DNA from: Eumeta japonica
Lineage: Eukaryota; Arthropoda; Insecta; Lepidoptera; Psychidae
Reading direction: 5' to 3'
DNA length: 64,000 nucleotides
Assembly (NCBI GenBank): GCA_005406025.1
Contig: BGZK01001236.1
Span: forward strand, 122,134-186,133
Shown here: piece after piece, positions 1 to 11,499 of the stretch
Numbering within the stretch: position 1 is the stretch's first letter
Layout: every line of letters begins with the position of its first letter
The notes under the pieces: generated by a model
What the model was told of the DNA's origin: nothing
Database searches by the model: none
Seen by the model: the letters and a program-made list of their open reading frames with translations, nothing else
Program-made: the position numbers and the translations under genes

Positions 1-559
1 TTTAACCTCGAAAGTATGTAATCGTTAGTGATGAATTATTCTAAGTGATATTATGCAACGCTGCCAGACGATAGTGACGGGTTAATTTTCATCATTAACA
101 TGATACGTCGATACATTATTAAAACGACAGATACATTTTAATGTGAAACATATATCGGAGCGCTTTGATGGCGACCGTGACTGAAAACGGCATGACGCTC
201 ACTTATGCCGTCACACCTCCTTTCCGCTGCGCCTCTGTATTCCCTCGTGTTTATATGGCGCGTATGCCATATACACTTCTTTCATTTTTCGCGTCTTATG
301 TATGTATATATTTTATATATTTTATTATAATAAGAATAATATGTGATAGGTACATATTTATTTTATTAACAATTATATATTTCGCTTCATATTTATTCAT
401 TGCTTTGCTTTAAATGTAAATTCATGCACTTGCAACGCTAATGCTTTACGCTAGCAGGACGGTCCCGTGTCTTCTTGAACTCCAAATAAAGCACCGCTTC
501 TCCATCGATATCCCTGGACGTTCCGCTTTAGACGCGGTCGTTTCCTTAATCGTGGAAAG
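1..559. other. AT-rich non-coding stretch, no gene
   Basis: The left edge is AT-rich, with short alternating T/A runs around 300-410. An 82-codon open frame at 165-413 turns into a hydrophobic string of Tyr, Ile and Phe made from TA-rich DNA. It has no recognisable domain and no splice context, so I do not call it. Nothing else is visible here. Confidence 0.6.
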
Positions 560-865
560 CATCAGAAACACATTACATCCGGGATGATTTCTTAAACCCG
601 AAGAAACTCCCATTCTAATTTTCGCCTCCCCGGCGAAGTGTATTAAATTTCTTTGCCCGCGTCGGACGTCGCGGTGGTAGCAAAAAGCTGATGATTAATT
701 ACGGCCGTCCGGCTTCGCGGGGAGGGCGCGGAGTGGCAGGACTTTTCTCGGGCCGCGTCCTCTTTAAAGAATTAGCGTTCGGGGAGGGCACGCTTGTCGC
801 TGTGAGGAGTCGTTACACGGGGTGGCTGGATGACTTTAAAACGGTTTCCGACGATGATCTCTCAT
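560..865. promoter_or_regulatory. GC-rich island with an Exd/Hox-like site (candidate cis-regulatory element)
   Basis: Base composition changes sharply to GC-rich, with many CpGs. At 692-701 lies TGATTAATTA, which fits the composite binding site known for Extradenticle/Pbx plus a Hox protein. The island has stop codons in most frames, and its one open frame (691-927) runs on into a TG microsatellite, so it does not look like an exon. Regulatory function is inferred from composition and this one motif only. Confidence 0.3.
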
Positions 866-887
866 CTAATTCGAACAGGAAAAGAAT

Positions 888-950
888 GACCTGTTCTGTG
901 TGTGTGCGTCCGTGCGTGTGTTTGTAAGATATATAGGCGTGCGTGCGTAT
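888..950. repeat. degenerate (TG)n microsatellite
   Basis: Alternating TG and CGTG steps (tgtgtgtgcgtccgtgcgtg and onward) form an imperfect dinucleotide repeat next to the GC-rich island. It explains the short open frames on both strands here. Confidence 0.6.
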
Positions 951-2380
951 GAGTTTCTCTGTGTGTCATAATGAAATTTCTTTTGGAGTAAATCACTCGG
1001 TTGTAGTGTTTTTCTCATCGATAATGGATTTGAATAAAGTATAAATATATTTTTTGTTTTCAAACTAAACCGGCAGATGGCGTTCTAAACTGAACGCTTG
1101 TTCTACGCAAGTGTCTACAAAATACAGAGGCAAATAAATTGTTTACAGAAGGTCGGTCTAGTGATTTAGTTACGTAATTTTTTATGTGCTTTTTTATTTA
1201 CAATTGAAACCACATTTTTGGATACTCTAAATAAGTGTACTTTGAACGTATTAAGTATCAACGTATAACGATTCGCCGCTGAAACTAGGGTTTTCCTAAT
1301 ATTTAATCACCACGCTCGGAAGACAGTTATGTTATCATATTGTCTAACACAATGTCGTCATTTTGTCAAACAAAAGTGTTAGTAGCCATAACACTGATCC
1401 GATGCATAATTCTGACCAAAAATATACTTATGAAATTAAATGTCAGCAAGATCAAAGTTAGTAATAATAATATAATAAGAATGATATTATCGACACATAC
1501 ATAGTGCAATCTGATTCCAAACTAAACAACTATTCTTGTTCTGTGGGTATCGGATAGTTAATAGAATATGCTTTGATTATTCATTTCATTTCATTATTAT
1601 TTAATTTCTATGTATTATGTGCATATGATATATGCACATAGTGGAAGTTTCTCACAGTAAGATCCTTTTACTGTTCACAATGGTAACCTCGTCTCTACGC
1701 TTATATACGGCAATGAAAATTTGGTGTTACAGATTCTTTTTAGATTGTGATGCCTTGAACATTAAACTTTCTGTTTGCGTGTTGATTCTATCATTCTATA
1801 ACGGGATCATATCTCCATTGTTTCAAGAATCAAATCAAATTAAATTAAAAATCAAAGGAGTGAGATAAATGTTTATCAAATGCTGGCTCACATCGCTTGT
1901 ATCTTTAGGCGTGGTCAGGTAACTGTAAGAGATTATTGTTGAATGATGAATATAGAAACCCTCCCTAACACTAACTTGTTGGTGGCGCAGTGACCACCAT
2001 ATCAGACTTCAAAAATAGATCTGTGGGAGCGTTTTATCTGCAAGAAGTCTAGTACAGAGATCGTCTTTACTTCTGCTTAAAGTGTAACCTTGAATTCAGC
2101 TCCCGCAGTGAAAAGAATTTTACCTCTTCTTTATCTAGTTTACTTGTGGAAATTATGAATACTACAATTGCTAGTAAGCTTTAGTGTTGTGCGTTTCCTA
2201 TTGTTACCTGCTAGAAATAGTTAGCATACGGATAGATTATCAAAATCGCCACTACCCTTGTAAAGAACTCCTGAAATGTAATCCCTTTTACGTATAAGGC
2301 AGCCTACAAAGAGCGGTATCGACGCAAAACGATACATCGTTTTTTTTTTGTTCCCGAAATTCTAACTTCATTCTAGATTA
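951..2380. other. AT-rich non-coding stretch
   Basis: No gene or recognisable element. The word GGCAGATGGCG near 1073 recurs in similar form (GCGCCATCTG) at about 32730 and is common in lepidopteran repeats. Around 1327-1404 there are two paired inverted words (GTTATG with CATAAC, CTAACAC with GTGTTAG) spaced too unevenly to call a hairpin gene. Confidence 0.5.
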
Positions 2381-2382
2381 AG

Positions 2383-2520
2383 CCGCCGCGTAAATCTAGA
2401 TCGATAGACTGGACTCGGCATGCGAGTCGCGTACGCGCGGGCTCGCAACGCGTCGAGTTACGTCACCTCGCGTTAACTAACTGCGGCGCGTGGCGACTGC
2501 ACGAACAATCACGAATCTGC
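2383..2520. promoter_or_regulatory. small CpG-rich island (candidate regulatory element)
   Basis: About 140 bases dense in CpG inside very AT-rich DNA. It includes the perfect palindrome CGCGTACGCG (2428-2437) and a short hairpin GACTCG/CGAGTC just before it. No open frame or exon signal fits. A regulatory role is only inferred from contrast with the surroundings. Confidence 0.25.
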
Positions 2521-3700
2521 AGTGGATATACTTAGAGCTGTGTATGACCTACCCGTAGAAATACGCTAGCAAGGGATTGTTTCAATAAGGAGCATGAAAA
2601 ATGATTTGTCTTATTTAACAATAAAATTCTGGAGTATTAAGAGTTGCAAAACATCTTTATTTATCTAAATATATTTGTTAATATAATATTTTCTGGTACT
2701 ATGATTGGCAGTATAATATTCGGCAAGATTTAAATTTATTATAATTTATTACTTTCTATGAAAAGTTAATTCATTAATTACAAAATATTGATTAGGTAAT
2801 TAGAAAATAACAATACATATATTATACGTCTTTTTCATTTACATTTAGCGTAACGAAAGGCGCATTAGATATTTTTATTCTCTTTTTTTTCCACTAGAAA
2901 AACGTATTTTTTCATATATTTTACACGACACTATTATAGTGATGAAAATTTTATATTGACATACCATAGTCAAATTAGTTTGAAAAATAATCTTATCTAT
3001 GTATTTATTAAAAAAATATCTATGTATTTTTTAAGCAAAAAGGACGTTTGATCCATTTGTTGAAAAAAATAACATATATTGTGCTCTGGACGTCCTTTGG
3101 GTATATCGAAAATGTTATCAAAATGCATAAAATTAAAGAAATAAAAACGAAAATTTAGCATTAATACATTATTCATTAATTATGTATTCATAAATCATAA
3201 ATTGTTTGCAATTTACAAAATATTTTTTTTAATAAATTTAACATATTTGTTACTATGTAAAAATTTATGTTTTTAATCATTGTAAAAGAATATCAGTACT
3301 CTCCTCTACGTTCGATGAAGTTATAAGTCGTAAAACTGTCAATTTAAAAAAAGTCGCCATTCCGAAAAAATATACTATTTCCTAAGAATTAAAAAGGCTA
3401 CTGCAGACATTAAGCGAAACACTCTAAGTATGTCTAAAAGCGCCCTTTAAAAATTCCCTAAAAACATAATTTTTTAGTAATCTTTTAATAATTTATTTAC
3501 ATGTAATTTAACATTCTCAAAAAAATCATCAAATTTTCTTACAATTTTTGCACCATTATATAATCCTTGTCCAAACAAATATTTTGACACCTCAATCATT
3601 TACCTACACTTAGAGTCACCACACTGGATCAAATTCAGATTTTCGTTAAAAATGTGGCCCCTTTTGAGGCGATGGAAAAAAATGTTTTCATTTTTTATAC
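2521..3700. other. AT-rich non-coding stretch
   Basis: Very AT-rich, with long A and T runs and no open frame over 60 codons. A direct repeat of tatctatgtatttttta-like sequence sits near 2995-3035. Nothing else is recognised. Confidence 0.6.
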
Positions 3701-3706
3701 GATTGT

Positions 3707-3935
3707 GAGGCAAAAACGAGCTTATGAGCCACCAGAGAGTAGGTAGTCATCACCTGCCATGAAAACTCACAACGCGAAGAGTGCGGTGATATAGCGGAAG
3801 GGGTCACAGTTACTCTCACTCACCGAACGAAACGCAACAGCGGAAGCTGTTATTTTCCGTCTGTATTTTGTGAGAGTGTAGTGTCTCACCGGTCGAACCG
3901 GTCCATTTATGTGCTTCAGGAAAATTGACCACAGC
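3707..3935 (-). mobile_element. SINE-like element, copy A (internally shortened)
   Basis: Read on the minus strand this begins GCTGTGGTCAATTTTCC, passes through a CACTCTCACAAAATAC block, the (A)GCTTCCGCTGTTGCGTTTCG block and TGAGAGT, and ends in a tail like GGTGATGACTACC..TCGTTTTTGCCTC. The same order of blocks is seen in five other copies in this window. It lacks the middle cytosine-rich stretch, so it is shorter than copies C and F. It has no coding capacity, as expected of a non-autonomous retroelement. The formal family name is not known to me. Confidence 0.65.
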
Positions 3936-4980
3936 ATATCTCTAACGCTCTTGTTACAATGTCAAGATTGTTATACATATCCTCTCTATCCGTCCGTCGC
4001 ATTCTAACCGTACACACCCCGAAACACTATTATTCCGCCTACTGTAATATGTGCTCTGTATAAATACATTGCCCGAGACGACACTTTCCCTCTCGTTCAA
4101 GACACATTAACGAGCGCATAGTTTAATGTATGAGATTCCTTTGCCTGGAGCAGTTAGAATCATAATGAATAAATCATAGTTGATATGTTCTCATTAGTTC
4201 TTTTTCACTATAATCTCCAACATTTGTGTTAGTTTTTTTACATTTAAGTCACAATTGAATTATATTATTTTATTAATGACTTATCTCAGAAACTCAGTTG
4301 TAAGTCCATTTTTACCCGGCGTCTTCTTCAAAATCTGTGGTAAGAGGATTTAAGTTCTTACACCCAGGAATCGTCCAGTCATTTCTTATTGTGTCTTGTA
4401 CGGCTGAAATTTTATTAATCAAGGGATGTATCAATTTTAAGTAAAGAAATTTTACCAAACATTAAGTGGTCAATTAAAATATCTCCATTGCGACTACAAA
4501 CGTGAATCGAGTCGCTTAAGAAAGAATAAATATAAAGCAATTGAAATAAAAATGAAATAAATGGATTAAAGAACTCTCAAACGCTTCGCACGAAGAAGTG
4601 ATAAAAAAGTAAAAAACATAAAATATAGAAAATGTTTGGAGTTTTCTCGTCCTCTATGAAAATACTGAATCACATACGAATACAGATTTTTTTCCAAATT
4701 CACTAAGTAATATTGTTTTAAAACTAGCCATTTTTCGAATTATCATCATATTGTGTACAAGAAAATTATGCGTATTTTGATCGCGCTGCGCTTTACCATA
4801 ATTTATAGTGTTTTAGGCAATCGATATATTTCTGAGGTGTAATTTTCACTTAGAAAATTTGTCCGGTTTCACCTCCAGTAGCATTATCGTAGCTGCAATT
4901 CGATTAGCAATACCAGAATAACCGCGCCCGCCCTCGCAGTAGCGCCGGCGTGATGAAGAACGTATTGAATTATCTTCGAA
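3936..4980. other. non-coding stretch with one TATA-like word and a small GC patch
   Basis: 3945-4150 is less AT-rich and contains TATAAATA at 4059-4066 followed by a pyrimidine-rich stretch. No ORF follows, so a promoter is only a weak possibility. A small GC patch lies at about 4920-4960 (GCGCCCGCCCTCGCAG). The rest is AT-rich with nothing recognised. Confidence 0.4.
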
Positions 4981-5095
4981 TTAACATTTTTCTGCGAATG
5001 TAGATTATTTAACATTTCTCTGTGAATGTACATTATTTAACATTTCTCTGCGAATGTACATTATTTAACATTTCTATGTGAATGTACACTATGTT
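4981..5095. repeat. 28-bp minisatellite, four units
   Basis: Units start with TTAACATTT at 4981, 5009, 5037 and 5065, an exact 28-base period. Each has the form TTAACATTTCTCTGCGAATG followed by TACATTAT, with a few substitutions (TCTGTG, TCTATG). The join of each unit holds the palindrome AATGTACATT or a one-base variant of it. Confidence 0.9.
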
Positions 5096-5347
5096 AACGA
5101 GATTTTCGCTCTTTTCAGGTCTGAAGCTGTTATTTTTACTGCGCTCGTCTCAGGTCCGATAAAGGTACGTGTGTTGGGAGTCAGAAAATTGTTTTTGATT
5201 CGGTTAATAATATTATGGAGAAAGATTAAAAACATCCCTAAAATACAACACGACATTATTATGTCTTTATGTTTAGTTTTTTTTTTACAGCATATTTGAT
5301 GGGCAAATGATTTACTCCAGACAACGATCTACTTTCAAATAACTACT

Positions 5348-5606
5348 TGGTTATCGCATCCCATGAACGCTCGCAATACCAGAAGTGTCACCGGTGTGTT
5401 GTCTGTCTCTTGGATAGGAAAGGGATATCTCTTGGAGGGAGATTGGCGGAAGAGGAGTGGTTGTGGGGGGACTCTCAATCGCTGGACGGAACGTAACAGC
5501 GGCAGCTGTTACTTCACTTTTGTATTTTGTGAGAGTGTGATATATCACTGATGGTATAACCAGCCGATGCATTTTGGTGTTGTAGCCAAATTGACCACAG
5601 CTTGGA
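5348..5606 (-). mobile_element. SINE-like element, copy B
   Basis: On the minus strand it reads AAGCTGTGGTCAATTTGGCT at the head, then CACACTCTCACAAAATAC, AACAGCTGCCGCTGTTACG, a C-rich middle with CCAAGAGATATCCCTTTCC, and CACCGGTGACACTTCTGGTATTGCGAG near the tail. It is clearly the same family as copies A, C, D, E and F. Its last A-rich bases are missing. Short open frames across it on both strands are by-products of its non-coding sequence. Confidence 0.7.
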
Positions 5607-7640
5607 TCTACCACTTGAAACCAAAGTCTTAGTCAAGTCATCTTTTGCAAATTCTATCGTATAAATAATATATTTAATCAATTTGGAAACGATAAATTTC
5701 TTTTCTGAGTTACAAAGATATTGCGATCCCAATCATTATACCGATACCGATTCTGTTAACGATTTCCTCATGTCTCAGTATTATTAAGAATTCTCAAAAC
5801 TGCTTCTTAGAAAGCTGGTGATTTGAGATACAGAAACAAACATAATAATAATCTTCCGATTTTCAAAATCTGCGCGATGAAGGCTATATGCATGCAAAAT
5901 TTATTGATATTGATTGAACTATTAATCCGTGGTAATGGAACAAACATAAAACAAATCGCAGGCCGTTATATATTTTATAGCCTCAAATTTTTAACATACT
6001 TTGTTACCTAATCTTTTAAATCTAGATTTGCGAGAAAAGCAATCCCTTCCCTAGGTACATTATACGTTCTATTATTTATTTATAGTCACCATTATAAACT
6101 TTAAGCGTTAACTTAGTTTCGAAAGCTGTAACATTGCGCGAAACTAGATAGTGGACTAACGAAGACAGTCGTAACACGGCCAATAAGGAAATACAAGTAC
6201 TAGGCTTTTGCTATAGAACGTTAAATGTTTTGAGAGAAACTAGATTGTACAATAATCTAATGAAGACTTATGATTTTATTTCTTTACGTTTTTCTTATAA
6301 GAAAAATTGAATACTTTGGATTCTAATCTAAGTCACAAAATTGACTATTTACAGTAACGACTATACAGACTAAAAAATTTCTTTTTATTATTATATTATA
6401 ATAAAATAAACGTGATATTGTAAGTCCACATGCCATTGTTATCATTTTATTATAATATTCAAATGCACAATGTCATTGTACCATCACAACGTGGTGCGTT
6501 GTTTTCCCCGCATGAATTTGAACTGCGTTTCAAACTCAATCTGCCGTTATTAATGTTTTGTATTTAGGCGGCGCTAAAGGGAATTTTACTTCTTAACGTA
6601 CTATGTTAGTCTGTCTGTTTGTAACAAATAGTCAAAGCGCAAACGATATGATATAACAAATGGAAAAATCCTACATATTTTACGATATGTCTTGATGGTA
6701 TGAATCCTAGGAAATAAAAAAAGTATCAAACAGTTCTGTCCTTATGCTTCTTACACAACATTTACGACCGCAACGCTAAATGCCTTCGTACGATATATAT
6801 ATCTAGTTTTTTCAACTTCTCTCTATGAAAATTCAATAATTTTGAAAAATTGGAAGATTACTGGTTTCAGATCGATTTTTGCAAATCGAATTTTCTTCAA
6901 ATCTTGGCGTTTTACGGTTCTAAGTTCTACGGTCCTATTTCGACCATTTTACAAGTGATATCTGTATACTTGTGTGCGTTTGTGTATAAATAGTAGTCCG
7001 GTCTAAAGTAGTTGATTTGTTCAAGAGATATGCATCATAGAAGAATTTTTTTTCAAAAATTGTTTTTTTTACAATGTTTCTCAAATTACTCTTCCGATAA
7101 ATTCCAAATTTCTAAACAGTTGTTCTGCTTAGAAAGCAACGTCGAACATTACAAACTGCAGCAAAGTCAATTGATTTGTTTCGGGAAATTTTTGTATGGG
7201 TAAAATCTTATGAGTTCGCGTTACCTATATACTAATATACGTACGCGCATGCTCCAGGGTGTACATAGTTATATGCCCACTGGAACGCGATCAACGGCCT
7301 GTGTACACATATATGCATATTTATACGAATACATTGTATATATCTGACTATAAGATATATATACACACGTCATTACTGCACGGGTCCTCAGCCCTAGCCG
7401 AAGGTTGTACAATGCACGGTACGTGTGTAAGTAAAGTGTTTTGACTATCTTGAATGTAATTTTTATTATTGTAATATTATTTATTATAATTAATATTATT
7501 ATTACAGCATTAGCACATTGATCGGAGTGCCGATAGATGTGAAAACTAGACTGTTGTATTTTGACAATGATTTTAATTTAAAATTAAGAAATTTAAAATT
7601 TTGAAACCCATACTATTATTATAAATATAAAGATGCATAG
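5607..7640. other. AT-rich non-coding stretch
   Basis: No gene is seen. A TATAAATAG word at 6985-6992 lies about 25 bases upstream of the first base of a 63-codon open frame (7012-7203) of low-complexity composition; I do not consider it a gene. 7200-7400 has alternating TA steps (tatacgtacgcgcatg, tatatatacacacg). The GCGCTAAAGGG patch at about 6570 is the only GC contrast. Confidence 0.5.
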
Positions 7641-7642
7641 AA

Positions 7643-8053
7643 ATGGTCCAAAAAAGGTTCTTGAGAACAATGCACTTGAGGTGTGACCCTGTTGGACTTT
7701 CGTACAGGCCACTACTGGAGAACTATCATATATTGAATTTAAGCTCCATACGTCTCCAGCTCGACGCTGTGATGTACGATTTATGTCACAATAAATATGA
7801 CTGCCCGGCTTTAATTTGCATGTTGTGCTATCGTGTTCCTTATCGAGCCCAACAAAGGGAAGTTCGGCCGCACCAGCTGTTTGCTGTTGACCGCTGTCGT
7901 ACTGTGGCTGGCACACGGTCTCCGATGCGCCGCCTCGTGGAAGCTTACAACAAACATTTTAAAGCCATTGAAAACGTCGCGTCAGCTGTTGGATCCTTCA
8001 GAATCCTTCAGAAAAATATTTTAAATACCCTAAACCGCACATTTGATGTTTGA
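7643..8053 (+). mobile_element. LINE reverse transcriptase, C-terminal fragment (5'-truncated)
   Basis: The 136-codon open frame looks like the extreme C-terminus of a Jockey/CR1-type non-LTR retrotransposon ORF2. It opens with VQKRFLRTMHLRCDP, where such proteins have a conserved VQ+(K/R)FLR segment after the polymerase, continues through a Leu-rich stretch with DLCHNKYDCP, and then VRPHQLFAVDRCRTVAGTRS. It ends in a proper stop, and an A/T-rich 3' tail follows. The catalytic polymerase and endonuclease are absent, as expected from 5' truncation on insertion. Exact clade is uncertain. The element is not functional on its own. Confidence 0.7.
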
Positions 8054-8247
8054 ACTTTTTTGTACGATGTTCAATGCTTTTCTGCATGTATTTTTTTTAC
8101 GTAAAACCTTAAATATGTATAAGTATTCTCTGTGGATTACGATGTTGGTGATATGCACATATATATCTATGTATACTTCTTTTCATATTAGCAATTTATG
8201 TTCATAAACCCAAATATGGTAATAAATAAATTTATAGTTCGTAAACT
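8054..8247 (+). mobile_element. probable 3' untranslated tail of the LINE fragment
   Basis: This T/A-rich stretch lies between the stop of the LINE open frame and the next element's head, and ends with AATAAATAAATTTATAG (8221-8237), a plausible polyadenylation region. That it belongs to the LINE is inferred from position only. Confidence 0.35.
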
Positions 8248-8592
8248 AAAGTAGAGCCACTCTGTGGTCAGTTTAGCTATAGCACGAAACTCGGCCGACT
8301 CGACTGGAAATACCACACTCTCTAGACGTGCAGTTTCTGCTGTTACGTTTCCTATAGTGAATAAGGTCTCCGGTGGCCCGTTTTTGTCTCCATTCCCCCT
8401 TTTACCCGTTTATCGCTCTCATTCTCCTCCATCAAACAACTTCTCCTCCCCATATATCCTATTCCTATACAAGACGCCGGCAATGCGCTGCTCACCTGTT
8501 TTGGAGGTGCGAGTGTACGAGGGCGACGGCGACCACCTGCTTTTTGGTCGCTCGCATGCTCGTCTACCTCTCGATCTGCTATAAGAAAAAGT
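8248..8592 (+). mobile_element. SINE-like element, copy C (near full length)
   Basis: Head: GAGCCACTCTGTGGTCAGTTTAGCT. Then TACCACACTCTCTAGACG, GCAGTTTCTGCTGTTACGTTTC, GGTCTCCGGTGG, a C-rich middle (CATTCCCCCTTTTACCCG), CGCCGGCAATGCGCTGCTCACC, GGTGCGAGTGTACGAGGGCGACGGCGACCACC and tail CTGCTATAAGAAAAAG. This gives the fullest view of the family: about 340 bases ending in an A-rich tail. The 106-codon frame across it (8264-8584) carries a proline/serine run created by the C-rich middle and is not a gene. Confidence 0.75.
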
Positions 8593-9300
8593 AATTTTTA
8601 TAAATAAAAATTAAAAAACAAGTTACACAATTTTTCATTTTGCTATTCAATGGGGTAATTTAGTGTTTTTTAAAGCACTTTTGATTTAGTAAGAGTGTAG
8701 TAAAAGCGTTTTTTTATGACTAAAAATACCAGAGTAATGAATATTTCAAATCGCTAATTAGACAAGGTAGGCAGTAGTAACCAGTTACGTAATTGTTTAT
8801 TAGCGCCATATAAAATAACGGTAACCTCTCTTTGCGAGAAAGAGATGGCAAAGAATTTTTGATTGGTTTATAGTTAGTTGTTTATTAACGTTTTTAATTT
8901 TGATTTTACTTTTAGTGATCATATGTAGTCAACCTATATAATATTTTAAACGTCTCTAAACTACCCAGTGGTATTTAATTTGATGGAATCCATTTCTGTC
9001 CATGTTTATGTAATTAATATAACTATGAGCTTTCAAACGGCGCGGCTCCCTGGGAGGCAGGACAGGTGTTGGGAGGTCCCAAACCATAATTCGGTTCGTG
9101 CGTCGGTTATTAGAGAAAGGGCGTCTGGTTGATGTTACGCTAGTTCTGGGTTGCGTATGGATTTTGAAACGTCCGTACATTTTGTCGGAAATGTCACGTA
9201 CGGTGGATTACCTAGTATGGTTTGCGGTCAGTGTAGTATATAAATGTGGTGGTTACGTCCCGTCACTGTACTCCATCAATTAAAGTATTTTTATATACCA
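8593..9300. other. non-coding stretch with an unassigned GC-richer segment
   Basis: 8593-8950 is AT-rich. 8956-9290 is more complex (GGCGCGGCTCCCTGGGAGGCAGGACAGG; GGTTTGCGGTCAGTGTAGTATATAAATGTGG) and has open frames of 61-74 codons on both strands that match no family I know. It may be a fragment of a repeat. TATATAAAT at 9238-9246 resembles a TATA box, but no gene follows. Confidence 0.35.
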
Positions 9301-9818
9301 TTGTTACAATATGAAAAGATAAACTAATGTATCGCGAATAGTCTTCAGGGATTACAATAGAAAATAATTTACATTATACGTAATTTGTAATTTGTAATTG
9401 TATTTCATTATATATTATATGTAAGCCGTAATTTGTATTAAACGAACGTTGTCACGTCCGCGTCTTGCATTATATCAGCGGCCTCTGTGGATTTCGTATC
9501 GATTTATTGTATTACATCATTTCATTAAGGCCTGATTGAATAATGAGATTATCGCATTATTAACTGTAGTTGTGTTGTTAATTTACGATTAATTATAGGC
9601 GTTGATATATCTATTATTAAATCGTGGTATAGTTGTTGTATAATCTATAGCTTGATTTCAAGCAAACGGCCACCTGAAATTGAAAAATTTATTTTTAATT
9701 TACGCCGCCAATTGAATCGGGTAATAATTATTTCGGTGAGTTGTCACCAATTCTATAATTTTATAATCGTGTTTTAAATTTTATTAACATTGAATGGAAT
9801 CGGTTATTCTAAAACATT
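9301..9818. other. AT-rich non-coding stretch
   Basis: T/A-rich sequence with runs such as TTTGTAATTTGTAATTG near 9383. No open frame over 60 codons and no recognised repeat. Confidence 0.6.
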
Positions 9819-10075
9819 TAGGGTTCCGTACCCAAAAGATGGGTACGGAACAGGAGTATGTTGCTAATGCTACGCCGTTAGTCCGTCCATGTATATGTGT
9901 TATCTTTCAATGATTCTAGCGTTTGACCCGTAATAGTTAGCCAGTTAAAATGTTCATAGAATATGCTTTATTATAGCGAAATCTCTTAGAAATAGTAACA
10001 AAACAAATAATAAAAAATATTGCTCATATAAAAAACGTGTTTTTGCAATGTTCTTTTTATACATTCTAGCTGTAT
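9819..10075 (-). mobile_element. GGTTCCGTA-type non-autonomous element, terminal fragment
   Basis: Begins TTTAGGGTTCCGTACCCAA, immediately followed by the inverted word GGGTACGGAAC, then GTCCGTCCATGTATATG and a block on spontaneous-looking AT sequence. The same terminal hairpin plus a TCCGTCCG word is seen in the full-length copies at 21975-22620 and 54985-55735. The other end of the element is missing or too degraded to place, so the right boundary is approximate. Confidence 0.5.
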
Positions 10076-10555
10076 CTTAACATTGGTAATACCCACAAGC
10101 GTCATACTTGGTGTAATTATAGTGCAAACTGTAAAGTAAACCCGCTCTTATTGAAATTCGGCCATGGTTCTTTGATCACCCACAGTTACAGTTCCAGAAG
10201 TTACCACAATATATTTGTGCTATTGTAAATATATAACACAAATATACAGCATGTTCATATACTCGGTATGAAAATTTAACTCGCAATTGGTCTGTATTTT
10301 TTTCATGTTGCATGTCAAAACTGCAGACCTTTTAAAATGAACAACGAGAAAGGCGAAACATCAAAATTAAAATAGTCTGGGTAAGGATCTAGAAAATCTG
10401 TATAAATCTTTAAACGTGCGCGGTATTGAAGTATACGAACAGGAGTGACCGAAAACGTTATTGTACAATAAAACATTGAAAATGCAATTGAATCTTAAAT
10501 AATCGGCAAGGAAAATTTCTCGTTCGTCAATCACATAATAAACGTCTCAAACATC
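10076..10555. other. AT-rich non-coding stretch
   Basis: No gene. A moderately complex patch (CGGCCATGGTTCTTTGATCACC, near 10160) could be the inner part of the preceding element. Otherwise nothing is seen. Confidence 0.4.
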
Positions 10556-10740
10556 AAAGGAAATCAATTCAATGAGGTGCCCGGCCGACAGGCGGCGCCC
10601 CGGCGATGATTCATAACAATAAATTACGTTCGTCATATTCCGACAATTGATCTGATAAATAACAATTATAATTGATGAACGATTTCCATTTATCTCGTAA
10701 AGGAAAAAAAGAACCTTTCGAATGGTAAACAATGTCCGAT
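10556..10740. promoter_or_regulatory. small GC-rich island plus homeodomain-like words (candidate regulatory element)
   Basis: GGTGCCCGGCCGACAGGCGGCGCCCCGGCG (10577-10606) stands out from AT-rich DNA and is followed by CATAACAATAAATTACG, a CAATAAA/ATTA-type homeodomain word. The open frame on the minus strand (10547-10732) has no domain. Function is inferred only from this contrast. Confidence 0.25.
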
Positions 10741-11499
10741 GAATTGTAAATTATGTTATAGAAAAAATATTATATAAAAGTGATATTAATTTATGGTTAC
10801 GTATTATTTCTCTTTTTAACGATGAAAAACATATTGTAATGCGGAAATTACAGAAGATTTTGTTTTCGATCATACTTCCAATTTAGTAAGAAATTGCTTA
10901 TTTGTTGTTAATTTTGAACAACATCAATAAGTATTAACAATCAAATTAAAATTACTTACAAATTTAAATTAATACAAAATAAAATTTAACTTAATTGGAT
11001 GGATTATTTACGAAGTTAAAAATCCACTGGTCTCAAGAATTTTTAAGGATGAGTTTCTTAAGTCGAATATTTTGGATGCACTCGAATGATAGTTATCTAT
11101 GGCTATGTTTATAGTAACTTGTCATAGCACTGACCAGTCTTTTTACGGCTATATTGCATTGCACACCTACAATACGTTTAATGCAATAAGTAGTGTGTAC
11201 TCTCTGTATAAACTATTGCACTTCGTACTAAATATTTACATTTTACATGAAACTAGGACCGATTTAAGCCACCAAGTTTTCGATGTAGATTAATCCATAT
11301 ATACACTTCACTAGTTCGATATTGTTTTCGATATTGCTTATTTTAAACGCAAAAAATATTTTGTTGCATACGACCTTTAAAAATAAGCAAATTCGTGCGT
11401 CTTTTAGTATGTATTACCGTGACGTGCGCGAATGTACGCTACGCTACGTTACATCAGTTACGTTACATCATTGCGTCGCGTTAAGTCAAAACCTATAGA
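10741..11499. other. AT-rich non-coding stretch with small direct repeats
   Basis: Nothing gene-like. At 11440-11475 the words CTACGTTACATCAGTTACGTTACATCA form a short direct repeat (GTTACATCA twice, 15 bases apart). Confidence 0.5.

Noticed and set aside
8264..8584. 106-codon plus-strand frame
   Set aside because: Falls within SINE-like copy C; the Pro/Ser run is the C-rich middle of a non-coding repeat.
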